From contig JALENN010000006.1 in the NCBI GenBank assembly GCA_022767745.1, forward strand, positions 372,001 to 436,000: DNA of 64,000 nt. Reading direction: 5' to 3'. Made by a program: the position numbers and the translations under genes. This document shows positions 25,470 to 33,486 of the stretch, one piece after another. The DNA comes from Alistipes sp. Lineage in GTDB: Bacteria; Bacteroidota; Bacteroidia; Bacteroidales; Rikenellaceae. The notes under the pieces were generated by a model, which was not told the origin of the DNA, did not search any database, and worked only from the letters and a program-made list of their open reading frames with translations. Each line of letters opens with the position of its first letter. Within the stretch, counting starts at the first letter, position 1.

Positions 25470-27011
25470 ATGAAAGCTAACATCTTGTTGCCTGTATGCT
25501 GTCTGGCTGCGGCGCAGAGTGCGCATACGGCCATGGCCTCTCCCGGCGGCCGTGGCAGGCAGGCCAAACCCAACATAATCTACATCCTGGCCGACGACCT
25601 CGGCTATGGCGACCTCGGCTGCTACGGGCAGCAGCGTATCGAGACGCCCAACATCGACCGTCTGGCGCGCGAGGGCATGCGCTTCACCAACCACTATTCG
25701 GGTCAGGCCGTGTCGGCGCCGTCGCGTTGCGTGCTGCTGACGGGACTGCACACGGGCCACGCCTACATCCGCGGCAACGACGAGATGGCCTCGCGCGGCG
25801 ACGTGTGGAGCCACGAGGCCATGCTGGCCGACTCGACGCTGGAGGGTCAGCGTCCCGTTCCGGCCTCTACGGTGATGATACCCGCAAGGCTTAAGGAGGG
25901 GGGCTACACCATGGCCTGCATCGGCAAGTGGGGCCTCGGCTACCCGGGTTCGGAGAGCACGCCAGGGAAGATGGGCTTCGACTTCTTCTACGGCTACAAC
26001 TGCCAGCGTCAGGCCCACACCTACTACCCTCCGTTCCTCTATCGCAACGACCGTCGCGAGTATCTCGACAACGGCATAGTGGCGCCGGGCACGAAGCTCG
26101 ACGCCGGGGCCGACCCGCGCAGCGTGGAGAGCTATGCGAAGTACACGCAGAGGGATTTTGCCCCCGACCTGATGTTCCGCGAGATAATGTCGTTCGTCGA
26201 GCGCGAGAAGGATGGTCCGTTCGCGCTCTTCTGGACCAACCCCATGCCACACGTACCGCTGCAGGCGCCCGAGGGGTGGGTAAGGCATTACGTCGATAAG
26301 TTCGGCGACGAGGATCCCTACACGGGCGGCAGCGGTTACTACCCGTGCCGCTATCCGCATGCCACCTATGCGGCCATGATAAGCTATTTCGACTATCAGG
26401 TCGGATGCCTCGTGCGCCGTCTCAAGGAGCTGGGCATATATGACAACACGCTGATAATCTTCACGAGCGACAACGGTCCCACCTTCAACGGCGGCTCCGA
26501 CTCGCCCTACTTCGACAGCGCGCGTCCGTTCCGCAGCGAGGCGGGATGGGGCAAGGCGTCGCTGCGCGAGGGCGGCATACGGGTGCCGATGATAGCGTCG
26601 TGGCCGGGTGTGATCGAGGCTGGCAGCACGTCGGACCTGCTGTGCGCCTTCTGGGACATGATGCCCACGATGTGCGAGATTGCGGGTGTGGAGTCTCCCG
26701 CCACCGACGGCATCAGCATACTGCCCACGCTGCAGGGGCGCGACCGCCGTCAGCGGCACCACGAATACCTCTACTGGGAGTATCCCGAGGCTGGGGGTCA
26801 GAAGGCGCTGCGCATGGGCCGCTGGAAGGCCTTCGTCAGGGACATACGCAAGGGTGGCCGCAAGGTCGAGCTCTACGACCTGTCGGTGGACGGCCGCGAG
26901 CAGCACGACGTGGCGGCCGAGCATCCCGATGTCGTGGAGCGCGTCCTCGATATCTTCCGCGCCGAGCATACCGACTCCGATATAGCGTCGTTCAACCTTC
27001 CCGTGTGGTAG
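25470..27011 (+). CDS. Secreted sulfatase, serine-type (S1 family)
   Basis: The 513-residue type I sulfatase would remove sulfate esters from glycans or other sulfated compounds in the periplasm. It has a signal peptide ending TAMASP and the metal-ligand motif ILADDLGYGD near residue 40. The formylglycine site is S82-A-P-S-R followed by LLTG, and GHAYIRG comes after it. In the central part TSDNGPTFNGG holds Asp/Asn ligands. A serine at the modification site means activation by the radical-SAM enzyme anSME, the usual route in Bacteroidota. The C-terminal part (KALRMGRWKAFV, LYDLSVDGREQHDVA) is typical. The gene starts 122 bases after the membrane protein and ends at a strong hairpin. Confidence 0.93.
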   Translation: MKANILLPVCCLAAAQSAHTAMASPGGRGRQAKPNIIYILADDLGYGDLGCYGQQRIETPNIDRLAREGMRFTNHYSGQAVSAPSRCVLLTGLHTGHAYIRGNDEMASRGDVWSHEAMLADSTLEGQRPVPASTVMIPARLKEGGYTMACIGKWGLGYPGSESTPGKMGFDFFYGYNCQRQAHTYYPPFLYRNDRREYLDNGIVAPGTKLDAGADPRSVESYAKYTQRDFAPDLMFREIMSFVEREKDGPFALFWTNPMPHVPLQAPEGWVRHYVDKFGDEDPYTGGSGYYPCRYPHATYAAMISYFDYQVGCLVRRLKELGIYDNTLIIFTSDNGPTFNGGSDSPYFDSARPFRSEAGWGKASLREGGIRVPMIASWPGVIEAGSTSDLLCAFWDMMPTMCEIAGVESPATDGISILPTLQGRDRRQRHHEYLYWEYPEAGGQKALRMGRWKAFVRDIRKGGRKVELYDLSVDGREQHDVAAEHPDVVERVLDIFRAEHTDSDIASFNLPVW

Positions 27012-27033
27012 GTCGAGCTGGCGCTTTACGGCA

Positions 27034-27079
27034 ACGGCCGCCGTCCCCAAAGATGCAGGGGCGGCGGCCGTCACTTTTT
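27034..27079. terminator. Convergent terminator after the sulfatase
   Basis: ACGGCCGCCGTCCCC pairs with GGGGCGGCGGCCGT over a 9-base loop, with TTTTT after it. It lies between convergent genes; the minus side lacks a T-tract. Confidence 0.75.
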
Positions 27080-27093
27080 GCCCGACACGGGGG

Positions 27094-28962
27094 TTATCGT
27101 GCCGCGGGCAGTTTCGATATGCGCCATACGGTGCCCTCGATGAAGGAGAGATATACTGTTCCGTCGCTGTCGCACTCGAATCCGTTTACGGCCGAGCGTC
27201 CCACGCGGCGCACCCACAGCAGGTGTCCCGTCGCGGCGTCGACGGCAGCCACCATGCCGCGGCGCGAGGCGGCATAGACGGTGCCGAGGCTCTCGACCAC
27301 GACGCAGGGCGTGTGTTCGTATCCGAACGTGAGGTCGGTTACCCACCGCAGGCGGTAGTCGTCGGCCGTGGCGTCGACGGCTATCAGCTCGCCGTCCATG
27401 GTGCGGGCATATACGGTGGTGCTGTCGGCCGAGATGCCGAGGCTCTCGCGCACGGTGCGGTCCTTCACGCGCCAGACGGTTTCTCCCGTGGCGCGGTCGA
27501 TGGCCGTCATGCGGCGGTCGGGCGCCACGATGAAGACCCTCTCGCCCACCACCGCGGGCGAGCAGTTGCCGGGGCTGTAGAGGCGCACCGTGTTGCCGTT
27601 GTTCCAGCGCCAGAGGGGACGGCCCGTGGCGGGGTCGAGGGCGTGCAGGAAGGTGTCCCAGGCGCCGAATACGATGTCGCGCCGCGTTACCGAGGGTGCA
27701 GCCTGGCAGTAGTTGCCGACGCCGTCGTAGAGCCACACGAGGCGGCCCGTGCGGGTGTCGATTGCCTCGAACGAGCGGTAGCCGCCCTGGTAGAGTATAC
27801 CGTCGCGCACCACGCCGTTGGCCACATAGGGTCCGCGGCCCTCGTGCTGGCGGCGCAGTCGCCCGTTGCGGGCGTTGAGGGTGAGGATGCGGCCGTCGGA
27901 TGCGGGCACCATGACGCTGCGGCCCGCGGGTGCGGGGCGCGAGAAGAGGGGACCGTCGGTTGCGACGCTCCACAGCTCGCGCCCGTCGCGCTTGTCGATG
28001 GCCTTGGCGCGGCCGAGCGAGTTGCCGAAGTAGATGCGGCGGCGGTCGATGCCCAGGCGTGTGAATATCGATGCCTCGTCGCGGTGCAGCAGCTCGATAC
28101 GGTAGCCTTCGGGCTGCTCCCATGCGGCGTCCTGCCTCTCGACGGCGGGCTTGGGGCTGTCGTCCACGGCCAGTGCCTCGACAAGGGTCGCGCTGCCGTC
28201 GAGGGGCACGTTCCACTGGCGCAGCGAGTCGCGCGTGATCTCGATTAGGGTGTAGCCCTCGTCGCCGTACTCTTCCGAGGGCATGTGCAGCGAGCGGTTC
28301 ACAAGGCCGTCGATGCCCGCCGTGCGGTAGCGTTTGTAGGAGTGGTAGTGTCCGCACAGGTGCACGGCCGTGCGGTGGCGCACCAGCACGTCGGCATAGT
28401 CCTCCCAGTCGTCGATGTCCTCCGTGAGGGGGTAGTGGTTTACCGAGACGACGCGGCGGCCGGGGTTGTGCGTCAGCAGCGAGTCGAGCCACGCCAGATC
28501 CTCGTGCTTGACGTGTCCGTCGCCCATCTTCATGTAGGGGCCGCAGTTTATGCCGGCGAAGAGCGTGCCGCGCACCTCGAAGGCGAAGCGGTCGGCACCC
28601 CACAGAGAGTCGAATGTGCGGCAGGCGCTCTGCGACCAGTTGTCCTCGTGATTGCCGGGGATGACGTATGTGGGCAGGTCGATGAGGTCGAGTATCGATT
28701 TGGCGCATCGCAGCTCCTCGTCGCTGCCCTCGTTCGTAAGGTCGCCGGCGACGATGACGGCATCGGCGCGTGTGCGGTTTATGCGCTCGACGGCGCGTCG
28801 CAGGCGCGCCTCCGACTCGGCCCCTGGCGAGACGTGCAGGTCGGAGAGGAAGATTACGGTGACGGGTTTTTCGGTGGTTACGGTGTCGTGCGCCGTCTGT
28901 GCCGCTGCCGTCAGTGCAAGCACGGCGGCGGCGAGCAGTGTGATCGCTTTGCTGGGTTTCAT
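27094..28962 (-). CDS. Metallophosphatase fused to PQQ-type beta-propeller
   Basis: The 622-residue exported protein has two parts. After a signal peptide ([22 protein letters not shown]) comes a calcineurin-like phosphoesterase domain (about 35-250) with the complete motif set FLSDLHV, VAGDLTNEG, PGNHED, NHYPL and LCGHYHS. A linker leads to about seven beta-propeller repeats (about 320-620) with the PQQ pattern AIDKRDGRELWSVATDG, AIDTRTGRLVWLYDG, ALDPATGRPLWRW and AIDRATGETVWRV. The propeller may bind substrate or a partner rather than a cofactor. Both halves are in one uninterrupted frame. A strong promoter (29012-29042) drives it, divergent from the EF-G paralogue. Confidence 0.92.
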   Translation of the reverse strand: MKPSKAITLLAAAVLALTAAAQTAHDTVTTEKPVTVIFLSDLHVSPGAESEARLRRAVERINRTRADAVIVAGDLTNEGSDEELRCAKSILDLIDLPTYVIPGNHEDNWSQSACRTFDSLWGADRFAFEVRGTLFAGINCGPYMKMGDGHVKHEDLAWLDSLLTHNPGRRVVSVNHYPLTEDIDDWEDYADVLVRHRTAVHLCGHYHSYKRYRTAGIDGLVNRSLHMPSEEYGDEGYTLIEITRDSLRQWNVPLDGSATLVEALAVDDSPKPAVERQDAAWEQPEGYRIELLHRDEASIFTRLGIDRRRIYFGNSLGRAKAIDKRDGRELWSVATDGPLFSRPAPAGRSVMVPASDGRILTLNARNGRLRRQHEGRGPYVANGVVRDGILYQGGYRSFEAIDTRTGRLVWLYDGVGNYCQAAPSVTRRDIVFGAWDTFLHALDPATGRPLWRWNNGNTVRLYSPGNCSPAVVGERVFIVAPDRRMTAIDRATGETVWRVKDRTVRESLGISADSTTVYARTMDGELIAVDATADDYRLRWVTDLTFGYEHTPCVVVESLGTVYAASRRGMVAAVDAATGHLLWVRRVGRSAVNGFECDSDGTVYLSFIEGTVWRISKLPAAR

Positions 28963-29011
28963 CTTTTGGCGAAGGAGTTTTTCAATTCGGGCGCGGCATG
29001 CGCCGCCGATA

Positions 29012-29042
29012 CAAAAGTATTCTTTTTTTGCCTTTCGGGCAA
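29012..29042 (-). promoter_or_regulatory. Promoter of the phosphatase/PQQ gene
   Basis: On the minus strand TTG (29040-29042) is followed after 20 bases by TACTTTTG (29012-29019), an exact Bacteroidota -33/-7 pair. Confidence 0.65.
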
Positions 29043-29126
29043 CGGTGTGCGCCGCATTGCGGGGCCGAAGATAACGCATATTTTTCGCTTTGAAAGTTTT
29101 TATCGGCTAAATTTCGGTTTCGGTGG

Positions 29127-29156
29127 TTGGATTATAAAAAAATATTCATAACTTTA
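29127..29156 (+). promoter_or_regulatory. Probable promoter of the EF-G paralogue
   Basis: TTG (29127-29129), 19 bases, then TAACTTTA (29149-29156), one base off TAnnTTTG; the region is AT-rich. The ATG is 41 bases further on. Confidence 0.45.
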
Positions 29157-29196
29157 TAATTCGAATGTAAACCGTAAACCTAAAACTTCTTCTGAT

Positions 29197-31350
29197 ATGA
29201 AAAACTATTCAGCAAAAGAGATCAAGAACATCGTTCTCATCGGCGCGCCGGGCACGGGAAAAACTACCCTTGCCGAAGCGATGGCCTATGAGGGTAAGGT
29301 TATCGACCGCAGGGGTAGTATCGAGACGAACAACACGCTCTCGGACAACACCGATATCGAGCACGAATACAAGCGCTCGATCTATTCGACGATCCTCTTC
29401 ACCGAATTCATGGGGCGCAAGCTCAACATCATAGACTGCCCGGGATCGGACGACTTCTGCGGCAGCCTCTTCTCGGCCTTCAAGGTAGGCGACGTGGGCG
29501 TGATGGTAATGAACGCCCAGAACGGATGGGAGGTCGGCGACGAGATACAGTCGCGCTATGCCCGCATACTGAACAAGCCCGTGATCGGCGTTATCAACCA
29601 GCTGGACGGTGATAAGGCCAATTACGAGGCCATGCTGGAGGGCATCCGCGCCGCATCGCCCGTCAAGCCCGTCATCGTGCAGTACCCCGTGAGCCAGGGA
29701 GCAGGCTTCTCGTCGTTCATCGACGTGCTTATGATGAAGATGTACCACTTCACCGACGAGAACGGCACGCGCGAGGAGCTCGACATCCCCGCCGAGGAGA
29801 TGGAGCGCGCCCGCGCCCTCAACCAGGAGCTGACCGAGGCCGCCGCCGTCTACGACGACGCGCTGATGGAGCTCTACTTCGAGAAGGGCATGCTCACGCA
29901 GGACGACATCCGCTCGGGCCTGAAGCTGGGCGTTGCTAAACGCGACGTCATGCCCATCTTCTGCTGCAGCGGCAAGCGCGACATCGGCACCAAGCGACTC
30001 ATGGAGTTCATCATCAACGTAGCGCCCGGCCCGCAGTCGGCGCCCAAGTTCCTCACCACCGAGGGCGAGGAGCTGGCGGCCGACGAGACGCAGCCGGCCG
30101 TGGCGTTCGTCTTCAAGAGCCAGATCGAGCAGCACATCGGCGAGATCACCTACTTCCGCGTCATCCGCGGCAAGATCACCGAGGGCATGGAGCTTGTCAA
30201 CAGCCGCACGGGCAACAAGGAGAAGCTCTCGCAGCTCTTCGCCGTTGCGGGCAAGAACCGCATCAAGGTCACCGAGCTGTCGGCGGGCGACATCGGCTGC
30301 ACGGTCAAGCTCAAGGGCACGCGCACGAGCGACACGCTGGCCGCGGCGTCGGCTCCCGTCACCGTCGAGCCTATCGTCTTCCCCGAGCCGCGCTACCGCG
30401 CCGCCGTCAAGGCCAAGGAGCAGAGCGACGAGGAGAAGCTGGGCAAGCTGCTGAACGATGCCAAGTATGAGGACCCGACGATCCTTGTCGAGTACTCGAA
30501 GGAGTTGAAGCAGACCATCATACAGGGTCAGGGCGAACACCACCTCAACATCCTCAAGAGCCGCCTTGCGTCGGAGAACAAGATGGAGATCGAGTACTTC
30601 GCGCCGAAGATACCCTACCGCGAGACCATCACCAAGGTTGCGCAGGCCGACTACCGCCACAAGAAGCAGTCGGGCGGTGCGGGCCAGTTCGGCGAGGTGC
30701 ACATGGTCATCGAGCCCTACACCGAGGGCATGCCCGAGCCTACGCGCTACAAGGTTGCCGGCAAGGATATCACGGTCAACATCAAGGGCAAGGAGGAGTA
30801 CGACCTCGAGTGGGGCGGCAAGCTGCAGTTCTACAACTCGATCGTGGGCGGCGCCATCGACGCGCGCTTCATGCCCGCCATCCTGAAGGGTGTGATGGAG
30901 AAGATGGACGAGGGCCCGCTTACGGGATCCTACGCCCGCGACATCCGCGTGGTTATCTACGACGGCAAGATGCACCCCGTCGACTCGAACGAGATCTCGT
31001 TCAAGCTGGCCGCACGCAACGCCTTCAAGGAGGCCTTCCGCAACGCCGGCCCGAAGATCATGGAGCCTATCTACGCCGTCGAGGTGCTCACGCCGAGCGA
31101 GTATATGGGTGCCGTGATGAGCGACCTGCAGAACCGCCGCGCCATGATCATGGGCATGGAGTCGGACAAGGGCTTCGACCGCCTCAACGCCCGCGTGCCT
31201 CTGGCCGAACTGTACCGCTATTCGACGTCGCTCTCGTCGCTCACGTCGGGCGCCGCCACCTATACCATGCAGTTCGCCTCGTACGAGCAGGTACCGGCCG
31301 ACGTGCAGGATAAGCTGCTCAAGGCCTACTCCGACACCGACGAGGATTGA
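29197..31350 (+). CDS. Non-canonical elongation factor G (EF-G2 type)
   Basis: The 717-residue protein has the full EF-G domain order (G, II, III, IV, V) but an altered GTPase centre. The P-loop reads GAPGTGKTT (residues 16-24) in place of the EF-G form AHIDAGKTT. The DxPGH motif is DCPGSDDF, with serine at the place of the catalytic histidine (S84), and NKxD is NQLD (134-137). Domain IV and V hallmarks such as SGGAGQFGEVHMV, GGAIDARFMPA and PIYAVEVLTPSEYMGAVMSDLQNRR are kept. Bacteroides species have such an EF-G paralogue lacking GTPase activity that supports translation under carbon limitation and gut colonisation. This gene fits that type. It has its own promoter and a very strong terminator. 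Confidence 0.9.
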   Translation: MKNYSAKEIKNIVLIGAPGTGKTTLAEAMAYEGKVIDRRGSIETNNTLSDNTDIEHEYKRSIYSTILFTEFMGRKLNIIDCPGSDDFCGSLFSAFKVGDVGVMVMNAQNGWEVGDEIQSRYARILNKPVIGVINQLDGDKANYEAMLEGIRAASPVKPVIVQYPVSQGAGFSSFIDVLMMKMYHFTDENGTREELDIPAEEMERARALNQELTEAAAVYDDALMELYFEKGMLTQDDIRSGLKLGVAKRDVMPIFCCSGKRDIGTKRLMEFIINVAPGPQSAPKFLTTEGEELAADETQPAVAFVFKSQIEQHIGEITYFRVIRGKITEGMELVNSRTGNKEKLSQLFAVAGKNRIKVTELSAGDIGCTVKLKGTRTSDTLAAASAPVTVEPIVFPEPRYRAAVKAKEQSDEEKLGKLLNDAKYEDPTILVEYSKELKQTIIQGQGEHHLNILKSRLASENKMEIEYFAPKIPYRETITKVAQADYRHKKQSGGAGQFGEVHMVIEPYTEGMPEPTRYKVAGKDITVNIKGKEEYDLEWGGKLQFYNSIVGGAIDARFMPAILKGVMEKMDEGPLTGSYARDIRVVIYDGKMHPVDSNEISFKLAARNAFKEAFRNAGPKIMEPIYAVEVLTPSEYMGAVMSDLQNRRAMIMGMESDKGFDRLNARVPLAELYRYSTSLSSLTSGAATYTMQFASYEQVPADVQDKLLKAYSDTDED

Positions 31351-31389
31351 TAACCCCCTGCCCGCCGCCCCGCGCGGCGGAGACCCCAA

Positions 31390-31429
31390 CGGCCGCGATA
31401 CCTGCAACGGGTGTCGCGGCCGCTTTTTT
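31390..31429 (+). terminator. EF-G2 terminator
   Basis: CGGCCGCGATACC / GGTGTCGCGGCCG forms a 13-bp stem (one wobble), 7-base loop, followed by CTTTTTT. Confidence 0.9.
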
Positions 31430-31898
31430 GCGCCGCTTTTTTTGCCGCTATAGTGCCGCTTCAGTGCCGCCTTCAGTTCCGCCCGCGGCAGTCCTTTCCC
31501 GCCCGTAAGACCCTGCCCGCAGCCGCACTCCCCTTCCCTTTGCCGCAGCCATGCCTCCCCTCCTTTTCCTCGCATCAGGATCTCTCCTACCGCCTGCAAC
31601 ATGTCCGTTTTGCCATTCGCGGCCCATATTTTGCCGCCGCTGCATCTGTGCTGCCCCGCCGCCTTGTATTACCCCCTCTTTGCCGCATGCGGGCGCGCCG
31701 GCGTCGTTTTTCGGCGCGGCGTGTGCCGTTTGCGACCCGTGCACTGCGCATATCGGTCGTGCACGCGCCGCATCAGCGCCCCGCAGCGCATGCCGCAGAT
31801 GGATGGTTTGGACATTTCCGTCGCCGATGTTGCCTAAAATGCCGCGCGGCGATGCAACAAAGGGTCTGTATGATAGTCTTTTCAGTTTTTTATTGAAT
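31430..31898. other. Pyrimidine-rich spacer
   Basis: About 470 bases without a credible gene. The plus strand is dominated by C and T (CCCTTCCCTTTGCCGC, CCTCCCCTCCTTTTCC), with GTGCCGC words near the start. ORFs here lack start context and have no domain features. Similar pyrimidine-rich spacers recur at 40460, 44181, 48378 and 58018. Confidence 0.6.
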
Positions 31899-31912
31899 AA
31901 TGTTGCAGTATT

Positions 31913-31945
31913 TATATGTAAACAGCTGAAATTTTGTTATATTTG
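31913..31945 (+). promoter_or_regulatory. Promoter of the AraC-family gene
   Basis: TTG (31913-31915) and TATATTTG (31938-31945, exact TAnnTTTG) are 22 bases apart; the ATG is 53 bases downstream. Confidence 0.55.
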
Positions 31946-31998
31946 GCTATGTAACCTTCTGCTGGATAGGGACAGCAGGGTATAACATCTGAAAGCGT

Positions 31999-32934
31999 AT
32001 GAATATGGAGGGAAATGCGGCTTACCCCACGATCGTGAAATACACCGAGGACAACTACGGCGGGATACATCTGACCAGGCTTTCGCGCAATGCGCTGGGC
32101 TATGTCGTACGCGGCACGAAACACATCTACTACGGCGACATGCACTATACGGTCACGCGCGGCGACATCTTCTTCATGGGCGTGGGCAACCACTACGTCG
32201 AGAACCTGCCCGAGGAGGGGCATGCGTTCGAGCAGGTTGTGGTCTACTACTCGCCCGAGCTGCTGCGCCGCATACTTCTGCGCCTGAACATGAACTACGG
32301 CGTAAAGATAAGCAACACCCACCATTGCGACCGCTGCCTGCGCCTGAACCATGCGTCGGTGCCGGCTACGGCGACGCTGCGCAGCTTCTTCGCCCACACG
32401 GCCACCTGCCTGCAGGACGAGAACTTCACGCACGACCACACGGCCGAGACCATCAAGCTGACGGAGCTGATCTACCTCATCGTGTCGCAGCGCGACGACT
32501 GCCTGAAGAACAAGGTTCTGAGCAACGTCGACGACCAGCAGGACAACTTCGAGCAGGTGGTCTACGCCAACATCTTCCGCGACGTATCGATCGAGGAGCT
32601 TGCGGCGATGAGCAACCGTTCGCTCACGTCGTTCAAGAAGGAGTTCCGCCGCCACTTTCAGGAGCCGCCCCACCGCTGGTTCATCCGCCAGCGACTGATG
32701 CAGGCGCGCCTGCTGCTCATATCGACCACAAGGTCGATTTCGGAGATCGGCGCCGAGTGCGTCTTCCCCAACACGTCGCACTTCATCAAGCTCTTCAAGA
32801 ACGAGTACGGACAGACGCCTGCCATGTACCGCCTGAGCCACTGCGCCGACGGCAGCCGCCGCATGCTCTCCGGGAGCGCCGGGGCAGCGGAGACCGCGGA
32901 GGCCGTGGAGGCTGTGGACAGCATCGCCATCTGA
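31999..32934 (+). CDS. AraC-family transcriptional regulator
   Basis: The 311-residue protein has an N-terminal cupin-like sensing domain (about 20-100: NYGGIHLTRLSRNALGYVVRGTKHIYYGDMHYTVTRGDIFFMGVGNHYVE). The C-terminal two-HTH AraC domain spans about 190-285 (DVSIEELAAMSNRSLTSFKKEFRRHFQEPPHRWFIRQRLMQARLLL and SISEIGAECVFPNTSHFIKLFKNEYGQTPAMYR). It binds DNA as a transcription activator or repressor; the inducer is unknown. The last 30 residues are an Ala/Glu/Val-rich tail. It is monocistronic, downstream of its own promoter; no obvious target operon lies next to it, unless it acts on the phosphatase or hydrolase genes nearby. Confidence 0.92.
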   Translation: MNMEGNAAYPTIVKYTEDNYGGIHLTRLSRNALGYVVRGTKHIYYGDMHYTVTRGDIFFMGVGNHYVENLPEEGHAFEQVVVYYSPELLRRILLRLNMNYGVKISNTHHCDRCLRLNHASVPATATLRSFFAHTATCLQDENFTHDHTAETIKLTELIYLIVSQRDDCLKNKVLSNVDDQQDNFEQVVYANIFRDVSIEELAAMSNRSLTSFKKEFRRHFQEPPHRWFIRQRLMQARLLLISTTRSISEIGAECVFPNTSHFIKLFKNEYGQTPAMYRLSHCADGSRRMLSGSAGAAETAEAVEAVDSIAI

Positions 32935-33065
32935 CTCGCCCACCGCGGGCGCAACACCCCTGCCCGTGCGGATAAAAGGCATGAAAACCGTCGTGAAAAA
33001 TGTCGGGGAAAATCGGTAAATTATTTTCCGCGATTTCGGTGCGGCATAAAAATGCGCTCCGAAAG

Positions 33066-33096
33066 TTTGCACGGAACCGAAAAAAGATTATCTTTG
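33066..33096 (+). promoter_or_regulatory. Orphan promoter of a candidate small RNA
   Basis: TTTG (33066-33069), 19 bases, then TATCTTTG (33089-33096) is one of the best Bacteroidota promoter matches in the window. No coding gene follows on this strand. Confidence 0.65.
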
Positions 33097-33102
33097 TACT
33101 AC

Positions 33103-33184
33103 AGAAGTGGATTACTCACTTATTTTATAAACCTGACCAACCTGAAACGACAACGGAATATCTTTGGTATCCCGTTGTTTTTTT
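33103..33184 (+). ncRNA. Candidate small RNA (~80 nt)
   Basis: Transcription from the orphan promoter would begin near 33103 and end at an intrinsic terminator. Its stem is ACAACGG..CCGTTGT (33150-33156/33172-33178) with an inner ATATC/GGTAT arm, a 3-base loop and seven T. The 5' half is A/U-rich and unstructured (TTATTTTATAAACC), which would suit base-pairing with targets. There is no ORF with a start inside. The region from 33185 to 33396 shows nothing else beyond pyrimidine-rich sequence. The RNA is predicted only from promoter plus terminator. Confidence 0.55.
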
Positions 33185-33396
33185 GTCTCCGCCGCCTGAA
33201 AATCCCGCGGCCTCGCGTGTTCCCGTCCGCTGCCGTATGACGGGGGCGTCGCATTCCGCGACACCCCTCTGACGATCGTATCCCCCGCCCCCTGCCGACA
33301 TTCCTTCCTGCCGCCGTTTTCGGCGCCCTGCGCGGCCTTTTCACGCGTTGCGGGTACGCGGCCCTCCGCGGGACGATCCTCGGCGTAAGGGCACGA

Positions 33397-33426
33397 AAAA
33401 GGCCGTCGCCGGGGCGACAGCCTTTT
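33397..33426 (-). terminator. Terminator of the dapF/BamA-like operon
   Basis: On the minus strand AAAAGGC..GTCGCC pairs across a short loop (one C·A mismatch) and ends in a T-tract; it lies 61 bases after the stop of the BamA-like gene. Confidence 0.75.
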
Positions 33427-33486
33427 CATGCGGGCGGGTGATGCCTGCGGGCTCGGAAGGCGGGCCGTGATAACGTCGCAGGGGCG

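Noticed and set aside
29209-31602. 797-aa minus ORF
   Set aside because: It is antisense to the EF-G paralogue and has no domain signature.
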